Source of the DNA: Scenedesmus sp. ARA3
Taxonomy: Eukaryota; Chlorophyta; Chlorophyceae; Sphaeropleales; Scenedesmaceae
Assembly: GCA_004335835.1 (NCBI GenBank)
Contig: RWJK01001591.1
Span: 1-64,000, forward strand
Length of the DNA stretch: 64,000 nucleotides
Reading direction: 5' to 3'
The translations under genes and the position numbers were made by a program. Shown piece by piece: positions 1-10,643 of this stretch (within the stretch, counting starts at the first letter, position 1; every line of letters begins with the position of its first letter). The notes under the pieces are model-generated. The model did no database searches and had not been told where the DNA came from. It saw nothing but the letters and a program-made list of their open reading frames with translations.

Positions 1-434
1 GATTTCTTGCTGGCAGCATCAGCCGCCACATCAGCATAGATGGATGCCACCTGCCGCCTGATGTGATTCTTGCACTCCTTATCCGACCCGGACGCAACTG
101 CAACATTGACACCATATTTGCACAAAAGGCTGTGTACATACTTTTGCCAGCCAGTTAGCAGCGTAGCACCGCCCTGGGCCCTCCATTTCGCAGAAACAAC
201 CTGCTTAGGCAATCTGGATACAGGCATACGCTGTACCCTGAAGTAATACTCCATTGTGCGCTGGTGTAGCCACATATGCAGCGGCTTCACACCCCAATCG
301 GCTAGCAAACCCGGTACGACTGAGTTCCCTTTGCCACACCGCATAGCACTCCTGATGATATCAACCTGCAACTTGTCAATCTTGCCCAACAACACCTGAC
401 CACCAGACACCAGGTTGTCCACTCCACGTCTCAT
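1..434 (-). mobile_element. Remnant of a non-LTR (LINE-type) retrotransposon polyprotein, C-terminal side of reverse transcriptase
   Basis: An open frame runs on the minus strand from a Met at 434 to the left edge, with an in-frame stop just upstream. The translation contains KIDKLQVDIIRSAMRCGKG, then LLADWGVKPLHMWLHQRTMEYYF and RVQRMPVSRLPKQVV (the middle stretch here is given as consecutive blocks). This matches the usual layout after the RT thumb of LINE proteins: an 'IQR..R...G....TP....L..LG..PL' segment, an aromatic-rich helix and a 'R..RMP..RL.K.V' segment. No RT catalytic core (YADD-type) is visible because the window ends. It is probably a 5'-truncated or broken copy. The assignment rests on pattern resemblance only; a host gene fragment is possible. 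Confidence 0.42.
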
Positions 435-1987
435 CGTGGTTTGAGTTGCTTTTGTTTTGAGCTAGCAAGCACCAAAAGCCGTGGCATGAATCAATGTCAA
501 GTGAGCCATACCTTGACACTTTGCAGCCCCACCCCGCCAGCTTGTGGAGCTTGCGTTTGAAATTCAAACCACAGTCATGCATACTGTGGGTTGCATCACT
601 TGTCTTCAGCAAGCTGGCAGACAGAGGCGCTCACGTAATAATAATATAAAACAGATGCGGTGATTTTGGCGTGCAGCTCCCTTCGTGCTTGCCACCTGCT
701 CGTCTTCAACGTCTGGCACTGAGCCTGCCGAGGGGCTGACTGCTTCCCGCCCACCAAGGGTTACCAATGCCTGTTGTCATCCTGCAGCTTACGTGCCGCA
801 TATCAAATAGCAGCCGCCTCATAAAAACGTTTTGGAGGCTAGATCATAGCCGTTCAGCACTCCAGCAAGGCTCCCGACACAAATAGAACCGCCAAGCCTG
901 CGGCTCCACGTTTTCTGAAGGCATGTGCCGACTTTAAAGCTCAAACAGAAGCTAAAAGTAATCAATGTGCTTTGTGTTGACCGCTCCAAGGCATGCACGC
1001 CGTCACGCCTGAGCTGACAGCTTCAGAGTGCTTAGCTGGCTTCTTGGGGCAAATTTGGCGTGGGCAAACAAAGCAGCCCCGTTGCATGGAAAATGTTGGT
1101 GGCAGAACCAGCGGCTGTGAGGGCTGATCACGAGACGCAATCAGTATTATGGTGATGCTGTGTCATCGCTCAACTGTAACAAAGGAGACTGGAAGGCCGC
1201 CAAGTAGCCAGCCCAGTCACGTTCAGGTGCTTCTTGGAGTATGTTGCTACCATGTGCACAGCTATTTACCGATCTCAGCACCAAACACAGTCAGTATAGC
1301 CCGCGACACGCAACACGCAGCCGTTCTCTGTCTAGACCACAGGCAAGCACCGAACCGAAGTCTTAAGGACGCTCATTGGCGACACAGGTGGGCTGCGGGC
1401 TAGTGCGGCAGCTGCAGCGCCCCTGCCAGCAGGTCTTGGCACCATGGCGGGCAACCCCGGCATCTGCCTGCCTCGCACGCCACGCGCAGCTCTTGGCAGC
1501 ATACACTGCTGCAACGGGCATGCAATGGGCATGAAAGGGTGCAGAGCAAGGGCTGCGGCACGCTGGGGCTTGGTGTTGCCAGCAGCGTCATGCATGATGC
1601 CGTGCATTTGGGCAGCCCGCCCTTTCGCTAGCCACGCTCAATGGGCCATTTGCTTTACTGTTTGTTGCTAGCGCAGCAGCAGCAGGCGTGCGAGGTGGTT
1701 GAGCGTCCTCGACCCGCTTGTTGACTCCTTGGCGGGGGGTGCAAGGCGGGCAGCACGCACTAGTAGGCAGTCAGCACTCTCAGTCGTGTGCCTCAGCAGC
1801 GTTATCAGCGCGCAGGCTTGGCAGCAGGTGCGACGGAACCTGGCGCATGAACGTATCGTGAAGGCCCTTGGAGCTGCCGTTGTAGACGCTGCAATCACTG
1901 CTCATTGATCTCTTGTTTGTTCCTCTCCGCACCCTGCCCTGTACTTGCGTGAGCAGGCGTTGCCATCAACTCCACGAGGCAACAGTG
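435..1987. other. No recognised gene; upstream region of the PLATZ gene
   Basis: Short open frames on both strands show no recognisable family. A plus-strand frame at 1699-1908 has a protein-like composition (Ala/Arg/Val-rich helices) but no start context or splice partner that I can support. The right end should hold the promoter and 5' UTR of the PLATZ gene, and a further upstream exon cannot be excluded. Confidence 0.5.
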
Positions 1988-3961
1988 ATGGAGTTCCACG
2001 ACCAGTTCGTGGCAGGCGTGCCGCGGCAGGGCTGCCTGCCCATCAGTGGTCAGAGCTATGCGAATACATTTGCGTCTATGCTACTACAGAAGCATGGCCT
2101 CGGTGCAGACCCTCTGTCAGCCAACTCCCGCTCTGGCAGTCCCTACATGGGACCTCAACCAGATGCGAACAACGCAACAGGCACCCTGGACGTGCAGGCC
2201 ATGCAGCTACCACCAGCAGCCAAGCCATTTCCACCAGCAGCAGCACCTTTTGCAGCAGCAATGCACGCCCTGCAGCAGCAGAGGGCTGCAGCGATGCGAG
2301 CACATCAGCACACAGGTGGGTTCGCCAGCAGATGCATGGGGCTTGGGGTCATGGCAAGGTGGCGCGCAGCGACTTTCTGCAGCTGCAGCAGCTGCATGCT
2401 TTACACAGTGGTATCCTGTGCAATGGTATTCCTGTGCATGTTCAAAGTTGATACCTGCTGCGTCATGGCAGTTGAATGCGCCTAGCGTTCTGTGGATTGC
2501 GTTCTGTCATTTCATGTTCACTAGACCGAAACTGACCGTGCTCCTTTGATTGTGCTTCTCTTCTTGTTGACCACAGGCTTGCCAGCCCACTGCGGCGACA
2601 GCCAGTGCAGCCACAGCCACAACAGTGCTCACACTGATGAGCCAGTGATGGGCACACCTCTCAGCCTGTTCATGCCAGCAGAGCAGCAGCAGCAGCGCGC
2701 AGCCTCGCCCATGCCGCTGCAGCAGCTGGCGCCCCCTCGCACACAGGAGCAGCAGCAGGCAGCAGCTGCAGCATCGTCAGCAGCGCAGGTTGAGGCGGCA
2801 ACCCCGCCGGAGTCAGCTGCTGCCCCAGCAGCAGCAGCAGAGGCAGCGCCAGCGCCGGTGGTGGCGCTGCTGCCAGTGCCATACGTGCCGCCAGCCGCCG
2901 CCAGCAGCAGCAAGTCCTGGCTGTACCAGCTGGTCACCTGCCCCTACCTGTTCAAGCCCTGCCCGCAGTGCAGCACCAGCCACAGCGGCCGCGAGGTGCT
3001 CATCACCTACTTTGACCCAGACGCTCCAGAGCGCGGCTACTGCACCTACTGCCCGCAGCGCGCCAGCCGCCCGCGGCTGCTGCAGATCCGCCGCAGCACC
3101 TACCACGAGGTCATCAAGGCCGCAGACGTCAGCAGGATGGCAGACGTGTCGGGCATCCAGCACTACGTCATCAACGGCGCCAAGGTGCTGTTCCTGCGGC
3201 CGCGCCCGCAGCCGCGGCCCCCTAAGGGCGTGGTGGCGCCCGCGCGCTGCTCTGTGGACGGCCGGCAGCTGATGGACGCGCACAGCAGCTACTGCTCGCT
3301 GCGCTGCAAGCTGGAGGTGGAGGACCCGCTGTTTGCAGCACACTACCCCTCAGGCATTGAGGAGATGGAGGCTGCTGCTGCTGCTGCCACTGAAGATGGC
3401 GCTGACGGCCTGGCAGGTACATACCACAGGCAGGGCGGCCACGAGGGCCGGCGCGTGGTGGTGCCAGGCGGCAAGCGCGCCGCATCAGCGGCAGGCGGCC
3501 TGGCCGGCAGCGCAGCAGGCGAGCACCAGCATCAGCACGAGGACGTCAGCAGTGAGGAGGGCGACGCTGGCGCCGGCCGCTCCAAGCGCGCGCGCATGCT
3601 GCCCAGCAAGTTTGCTGACGTGGTGCTTGGCGGCAGCGCGCCATACCAGGCTGCAGGTGCGCCAGGCAGCGGCAGCCATGGCGGCCACAGCAGGCAGCAG
3701 CACCACGGCGTGCAGCACCGCCTGCACCAGCACGGCAAGCAGCACGGCGGCCACAGGCTGGACAATGACACAGCCAGCGACCAGCTGCTGCCTGGCGGCT
3801 CCCCCAGCCTGGCTGACCTTGCTGGGCTGGCTGGCCTGGACGGGCAGCAGCAGCATGCCAGCCCCTGCACCAGCCAGGACTCTGGCCGTAGCACGACCTG
3901 CAAGCAGCGCTGGGCGCACAAGCGCAAGGTGGTCATGCCCTGCAGGGCACCGCTGCAGTAA
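1988..3961 (+). CDS. PLATZ-family zinc-binding transcription factor
   Basis: Two exons, 1988-2315 and 2577-3961, join in frame (CACAG/GTGGGT donor, CCACAG acceptor) to give about 570 residues. Residues about 224-355 are a PLATZ domain: Cys pairs in CPYLFKPCPQC and YCTYCP, then the family core IRRSTYHEVIKAADV, DVSGIQHYVINGAKVLFL, RPQPRPPKGV and the final C..D....YCSLRCK cluster. PLATZ proteins are plant/algal DNA-binding repressors of A/T-rich sequences acting in the nucleus. The N-terminal third is Gln/Ala/Pro-rich and the C-terminal third is Gly/His/Gln-rich with an RSKRAR basic patch, which could serve nuclear import. The start Met was chosen as the first in the frame with a clean N-terminus; an in-frame Met at 1913 is an alternative. 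The stop TAA is at 3959-3961. Domain identity is strong; the first exon is less certain. Confidence 0.88.
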
Positions 3962-6900
3962 AGTAGCAACACATCTGCTGCTGTTGTTCTGAGGTGCGCA
4001 TTGCTGCTTCATCTCATACAAAGGATGTCGACTATGATGAAGCAGTCCTTTTGCTGTGAGACATTGCCAGCGTTGTGGTGTGTGTTGTACAATAATAGGA
4101 TGGCGTTTGTGAGGTTACATTGCAGCAAGCAGCAGCGTCATGCGTTGGTGTGCTGGCTGTCTTTCTTGGCTGCTCCTTTGTGTGCATCATGTGAGTGTGG
4201 TGCATGAGTAGTGCATACAGCGGTGATCTTGCCCCTGCATGCGCCCTAGATCGTAGGCCACAGGCCCCATGCACAGGGCGGAGCATGAGGTGGTGTATTA
4301 GGCACACAGCTGAATGCACCTGCATGGAAGGCTTGTTGAAGCGATCTTCTGCTACGTGGCAGCACGTCTGGCCGCGATATATGGCTGTAGTTGTTGTCTT
4401 TGACCCTATGTATGTACCAGTCCATGCATATCTGGCAGTAGCTTAGGGTTTGTGTTTGCGTAACAACGTGGGCGGCCTGCACGTGTGTGGGGCTGCCACT
4501 AGCTTGTTTGGCGCATGCATTCTTGTTTGCGTACAACATGCTGCTGCTTGCTGTTTGACGGCGGCGGTAGCGGCGACATCGCCAGGCACACCTGTCAAGG
4601 GCGCCTTGATGAGAGACACATTTGGCGTGCTGCTGCAGTGCATGTAGCTCTTGGTGGTGTGATGCTGCAGCCGCATGCGCCATACCTACTGACGCTACAC
4701 CACATGTGCGACTCGCGTGGCATCTGCTTTCATTTTGAAGCAGAAGTTGCGTCGCGGTCTGCACTTGCACTTTGCTTTGTAGTGTATTTGTGACAGAACC
4801 CTTTGCTTGTGACCTGCATTGATCTTGTGTTGCGTGCATGTACCCATTGATTGCATCATGGCCTGCAGCACACTGCAGCGTGAATGTGCAGAGGTGCAGA
4901 AGTGCACCAGCATAACCCTTCTGTTGCAGGTTGAACCTCATACACCTGCATGACATGTCGAAGCACAGAATCTTTGTGTGCTTTATAATTTGTTGACAGC
5001 TGCGCACCTTGCACACCATGCTGCGACAGCTGCGACTATGTGTGCATTCTTACGAGCGGGTCAACTTGTGTACGCGTGTGATATGTACGTGTGAATTGGC
5101 ATTGCAGCGCAATCTGAGGATAGCTGGTGTGTGTATGTGTGCTGGTGTCTGCATGGCAGCATGCATTTCCCGCACACCTTGTAGGGATTGTGATCTGTCG
5201 CTCCTTCCGTGTGTTGGATGATGAGGACCACCTGTGGTGTGTGCTTGGCTTGCTTTGTGCGCAAGCAGCGCTCGGGTGTGTGTGTGCAGGTGCACACTTG
5301 CCGACAGCGCCAGGTGGTGTTAGGAGTAGCGCATCAGCCCGCTGCAACATGGCGTGGCCTGCTGTGCTATGCTTGTCATTCCACTGTTCCACTGGTTGAG
5401 GCAGGCTGAGGTGAGCTGGCAACACATTCCTGCCACGCAGTGCCGTGTGAGTGAAGTGTGTGGTACGCGTGGCAGCTGCGCAAGTCACAGCCCCATCGTG
5501 ACTCGCATGTGTACATCATCCCATAATTCTTTCAACATCACTCTGTTTGTGCTGCTTGCCGTGCGATCGGCGGCTGTGGGGGGTTGGGGTATTCGGGCGG
5601 ACGGCAGGGTGGGTTTGCTCCTCCAGGGGCTGAGTGCCTGGAGCGTGATGGTTGTGCCCTTGTTGAGAAGACGAAGCAGCAGTTTGTGTGGCTGTTGGGG
5701 TTTGTTCCCTGGTTTAGGTTTGTTTGTACCGCCAGTCCATTCACTTCTGGGTGCCTTGCTTATCTTGCCCAGTTAGGAGCTGAAAGGCTCTTCCAGCACC
5801 TGCCTGGTGCATCTGTTTCGTTGGTGCGCGCGTTGCCCGCAACCACACAGTACTGGTTTGCTGTGCGCCACGACGTTGTGGCGCGTTGTTCAAGGATTAT
5901 CCGTGGCACGCTGTGCGCCACTTGGAGCAAAAAGTGGTCAGTAGTGTTGTTCTGGGATGTCTCTATAGGTTGGGTGGAGGGGTGATAGAAGGGTGTGGGT
6001 GGTAAGCTCGCTTGTGCGCGGCGGTGTCGGTGTTGTGATAAAGGCCTGACCTCACAGCAGTTCTGGTTGAGGTAGCTGCATGCTTGAGTGACTGTGTCAT
6101 TTATTGTCACAGCTCACGTGCTGCAGCTATGTGTGCCACACAAAGTGAGTGCCTTGCTTGATAACACGTGCTGTCTCGGATGCTAGTCAGCCCCTGCTTC
6201 GTGCTCGGGCTTGGACTTGGTTTGTTGGTGCGACTTTGCTTATTGCGCACCAAACTTCAATGCGCATTCACCTCACACGTCTGGTGTCCGCATTGTCGTG
6301 CCTCATCCTTCCCCATACAGCAGCATGTATGGGCAGCACACATGTATAACACTGATGGGTGTCATTGCTGCGAGTCTGGTATTGCGTGCTACTGCGCACA
6401 CCACGTGCATGTCGGGTTCAGCTGGCAAGGCTTGCTGTTGATGCATGTTGGTGCTGCTTCATTTCCCGCGGTGTGTGGTGCTATTTATGCTATTGGGGGT
6501 GAAGCTGAGGAAGAGGGAGGCAGGAGGGCGTGCGTCGCTTGTATGTACATCACCACGGGGTCTTTCATGGAAGGCGGGGCGTATCTTCTTTACAAGGGGG
6601 TGGGAGGCGGCAGGTTGGGGCATTGAGGACATGTTGGTGTGCAGGCAGCTGTTGAGCCACCACCTGCTCCAATGTACTGTGCTTTGTTTGTATCCATGTC
6701 ACCCAAAAGGGGGTGGGCTGTGTCCGCCTCTGGGGCTTGCTTGGTAGCCCCAGCAGGGCCAGCACCACCTCCCCTTTTGGCGGCCCCACGGCTGGTGCCA
6801 ATGACTCGTAGTGTGAACTGTCAAACGGAGAAGCAGCAGGTGCTCAGAGGTTCCAGCCCTGGGGTGGAGGAGATTGTGTGAGACAGTATGACATGCATGT

Positions 6901-8845
6901 TCCATGTACGCCTACAGTGCTTGAGGGTTTCGACGCCGCCTGCTGTTTGTTCTCCCTGACATGGCGCTACAGCCGCCTGCTGACTTATGCGAGAGGGGCG
7001 GCGGGTGTCATGTGGGGTTGCTGGTGTTGTGATTGGCTAGGAATTGCTGGGTGGTGAGCAGCAGGAGGGCGGCCGCTGCAGTGTGCCGGTAACAATCAGC
7101 TGGCAACTGGATGTCTGTTGCCGGTGATGTGTTGGCTGTTGTCCTTTGAGCCCCTCTGGCCGGCCGTTGTGCTACAGGACGACACATACTGCGCGGCGTG
7201 CTGCTGCGCTATGTCGACTGCTATCGTTATTGCGCTTGGTTTGGTGGTTTTGCAGTTTGCGCGTAGTATAATGTGCTCGTAATCTGATAGTGGTGAGAAA
7301 GGGTGTTAGCGTCTGCTGTGGGCGCCTGGGGGCACGTATCGGTGGCAGCGACATGTGCGCTCAGCACCCTGGCGGGTGGCGATAGATGTGCAGCGATTGT
7401 TGGCTGTTTGTTGATGGTGGCCGCCTTACTACTGATGCTTGCGGCAGCGATGATTGTGTTTCGCAGCGGCTGGGCGGCGCAGCCTTTTTCTGGTGCGGCT
7501 TGACTTGCGCAAGGTGCTGTATGCTTGGGATGAGGGAGGGGTGGGCCGGCTGGCCTTCAAAGCTTAGAGAGAAGATATGTATGGGAGGCACTTGTTGGCG
7601 CGTGGGCTCGGCTACACTTTGTGTACAGCTTCCTTTCAATGTAACGTACATATTACCATTACCAACGTTCACAGCTTGCTGTCTTACGTCCTCTGCTGTT
7701 GATCTTCGGCCTACATGTAATGTGCACTAGCGCTGCCAGCTTCAAATACGGCACGGCTACCCGCTGCAAAACAGGAATACATTGCAAAGCGCCATGGCAT
7801 AACACCAGCGAATACATCAGATAGAGTAAGAATCCGATTTGCCTGGCAGCCAAGCACCAGAACGCTCATATTCAGAGCATGTGCTGACGCCACGTGGTTG
7901 CGCTGGGAATCTCAGGCTGGATACTTGCGCTGTACAAGCTACTGGCATATCATATGATCTGGCATAGCAAACTGCCACCTTGCCAAGGTCCAGCTGACAG
8001 CAAGTGCCGCGTGCTGTCCACAGATATGCATGTATATGCCTATAAAGGCATGCAGGACCCATGCTTCACACATGGTGTTACAAAGACCCGTGCATGCTAC
8101 TCTACTACAGGGCTTGCTGTACACTTGCCATACGAAAGCCGGGTGCAAGCCAATTTGCTGCTCATGTCCATGTACGGCACAAGAGAGCGGGCTGCGCAGC
8201 CAGGCAGTTGAGAAGAGCTGAAGCAGATCACACGGCAGCAGACACCGCAGCAGCATGCTGCAATTGCCATGGAGGCATCAAACAGCACAGCGGCTATTGC
8301 TGCATCCTTCAGCCGCACCCGTAAACCCCAGCGTTCCGCCAGCACTGCTGCACGTTGCTGTTCATAACGTGTCATTTGTACACTGCAGCCAACATTTCTG
8401 TCAACAGGCAGCTCCAAGTCGCTGCTGCTGCAGCTGCTGCTGCTGAAACCCTGAACGTACTGCAAATAGCACGGCAAAATGCAGTGCCCCAGCCAGCTGC
8501 TGCCACAGCAGCCGCACTGTCGGCTCGCGTGCCACCAGCTGCCACCAGCGTGCCACCAGCTGCAAGCAGCTGCAAGCAGCAGCCTCCGACTGACACTGCT
8601 CTGGGCACTGCAGCGTACTGCTGGCATGGGCCAGCATCAATCAGCTGGTGTGCTGCGTGCTGCGTGCTGGCTGCTGCTGCTGCTGCTGCTGCTGCTGCGC
8701 GGCAAAAAAAACGTGCTGTGCCAGCGCCACGCCGCATGACGCCTCTGGTGCCGCCGCTGCCGCTGCTGCTGTTGGTCAAAAACCGCCACCTGCCCACCGC
8801 CGCTGCGTCCAGCAGCCCGCTCCTGCGAGCACAAGCGCAGCATCT
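3962..8845. other. About 5 kb without a recognised gene
   Basis: The stretch begins as the 3' flank of the PLATZ gene and ends as the 3' flank of the UBC gene, which points the other way, so it is a convergent intergenic region. From about 4000 to 7700 the plus strand is rich in TG/GTG words and there is no frame with coding texture or plausible splice-linked family match. From about 8180 to 8800 it is dominated by CTG/CAG and CCACCAGCTG-like low-complexity sequence. A UTR or lncRNA could be present but nothing in the sequence proves it. Confidence 0.5.
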
Positions 8846-8931
8846 CCTGCAAACACTTCCTGCACCTCCTGCAAACACCTCCTGCAAACACTTCCTGCAC
8901 CTCCTGCAAACACCTCCTGCAAACACTTCCA
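8846..8931. repeat. Minisatellite, about 35-bp unit
   Basis: The words CTCCTGCAAACAC and TTCCTGCAC alternate in a regular order giving a unit of about 35 bp repeated roughly two and a half times, just beyond the stop codon of the UBC gene (minus strand). It passes into a CAG run at 8937-8961. Confidence 0.8.
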
Positions 8932-8995
8932 GATCAGCAGCAGCAGCAGCAGCAGCAGCAGCTGCTGCTGCCGCCTGCTCCAGCAGCCGCCGCTG

Positions 8996-10050
8996 TCAGC
9001 TGCCCAGCAGCGCCTCTAGTGCTGCATTCTCATCCCCGCCTGCTGCCTTGAGTGCTGCTACTGCTGCCGCCTTGTCAAAGCCCATGTCAACAATCTTCTG
9101 GATCTTTGCCTCGTCGTCGCCGTCTGGGCGCGCAAACGCCTCTGTCCAGTAGCGTGCAGTTTTGTCGAATGTGGCCTTCTCGCTGCGATACTGGTTGGCC
9201 ACGACTGCGTCTTGCGGGTCATCCGGCTGCGGGGATGCCAGCAGTGCCTGCAAGCTGAGGAGTGCTGTCTTGAGGGTCAGCGCAGGGCTCCACTGGTCTT
9301 TCAGGATGTCTGTTGGGTGTAGGGTTTGCAGGACAAGGGTTTGACGAACGGGGGCAGCGTATGGCGTGCGATGTGTTGGTTACAAGACAGGTGGCAAGGG
9401 TGTAGGGATGTTGAGAACTAAGCAGCGTAAGATTGCTGCACAGCTGGCGCAAGCAGCGGGCGCAGCGGATGGAATTTGCGCCGGCTGATGCTAGCTGGGC
9501 ACTTTGCAAGATGCTGCTGCTTGACAGGCTGCGTGGCCATGGCGAGCTGCTGAGTGCGCTGTTGAGGTATAAGTGCCAAAATCATAAAAAAAACTGATTA
9601 GAAACACGTATTCTGTTCTGGATGATGTTGCTGATGGCGCTGCTTGCTGCTGTGAGGCAGCCATGCTGTGGCACATGAAGCTTTCTCTGCTGTACCTCTG
9701 CCTGGCCTGCATGCAAGCTAGGTAGCAGTTACACACGCGTGCCTGTTTGAGGATGCATGATTAGCTGCTGCTCATAGCCCACCTAAGCAGATGGCGCCGC
9801 TTTGTGAGGAGACGTTTGGGTGCCACACGCGTGTCATGAACTTCATCTTAGGCGGAGCAAAGGGGTACTGTGCATCCAACTGGATGTCAACCTTGAACAC
9901 ACCACCCTCGTACGGTGTGTCCTTAGGCCCTGGGACGCAGCCGATGAGCCGCAGCAGGTTGTCTGACACTACTTCTGCTGTGACCCCAGAGGCCTTGTCG
10001 TGTTCTATCTCCTTGAGCTCTTTCTGTATTCTACCAAACGTGCCGTCCAT
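8996..10050 (-). CDS. UBC27: Ubiquitin-conjugating enzyme E2 with C-terminal UBA domain (UBC27/UBE2K type)
   Basis: Two exons on the minus strand, 10050-9783 and 9309-8996, splice in frame (CTTAG/GTGGGC donor, CCCAACAG acceptor) to 193 residues, close to the family's usual 190-200. The UBC fold shows [19 protein letters not shown], the HPN motif at 77-79 and the active-site Cys88 in [15 protein letters not shown], followed by [22 protein letters not shown] split over helices typical of this subgroup. Residues about 153-193 form a UBA domain ([28 protein letters not shown]). The intron falls one base after the Cys88-Leu89 codons. The enzyme accepts ubiquitin from E1 and builds chains, with UBA favouring Lys48 linkages in known members. 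It is divergent from the LON-domain gene, 593 bp between start codons. Confidence 0.95.
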
Positions 10051-10643
10051 TGTTTAGCTATCTTAAATCGCTATAGTCCAGCCGCTACCGCTGAAACAGT
10101 GGTGATCAGCAGTCTGGTGCCGTGGGGGGCTGCGTGTGAAGCAATGCAGAAAGCAGAGGCCGCCGTGACCGGTGCCTGCAAGTATCGGCCGGACGTTGAT
10201 GCGATATAGTATGCTGGATGCAGAGTTCAGGCTAGCAGGTGTCCAAGAAAAAAGTTGCGGAAGCTGATAGTTGCTAAGAAGCACCAATTCAACATAATTC
10301 ATGAACATGGATCGCACTTAACAAGTACTGCAGTTCACGTGAGCCCTTGTCTGCATACGTGTTGTGTTGCAAGGGCGTGACAGGACAGAACGCCATCAAG
10401 GCACGCCGCAACACCTGCTACTTTTCGTCAAATATATACTCCTGCGTCTCACAAATGAAGTGGCAGGCGTCGATGTCATGAAAGCCGTGGCCTAGCTGGG
10501 AGTGATTTCACCTGGGCAACCACTCCTTGGGAGGGCAGCTGTGGCCTGCTCTATTTTTGAAGGGGCGCATTTGCAAGCAGACAGAAACCCATAGCATCCA
10601 GACACAGCATTGCCAAGGCTCCTGCGCTCTTGTGAAGCGCACC
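10051..10643. promoter_or_regulatory. Divergent intergenic region between UBC27 and LON-domain gene
   Basis: Both 5' ends must lie here because the two genes point away from each other. An AT-rich AAATATATA stretch occurs near 10430-10438, about 210 bp upstream of the LON-domain start codon. No specific factor site is claimed. Confidence 0.5.

Noticed and set aside
1699..1908. Possible small gene upstream of PLATZ
   Set aside because: Helical, protein-like composition only; no start context, no splice partner and no family match.
8636..8990. Plus-strand frames near the UBC 3' end rich in CTG/CAG
   Set aside because: Microsatellite-driven translation (poly-Ala/Ser/Cys) without start or family support.
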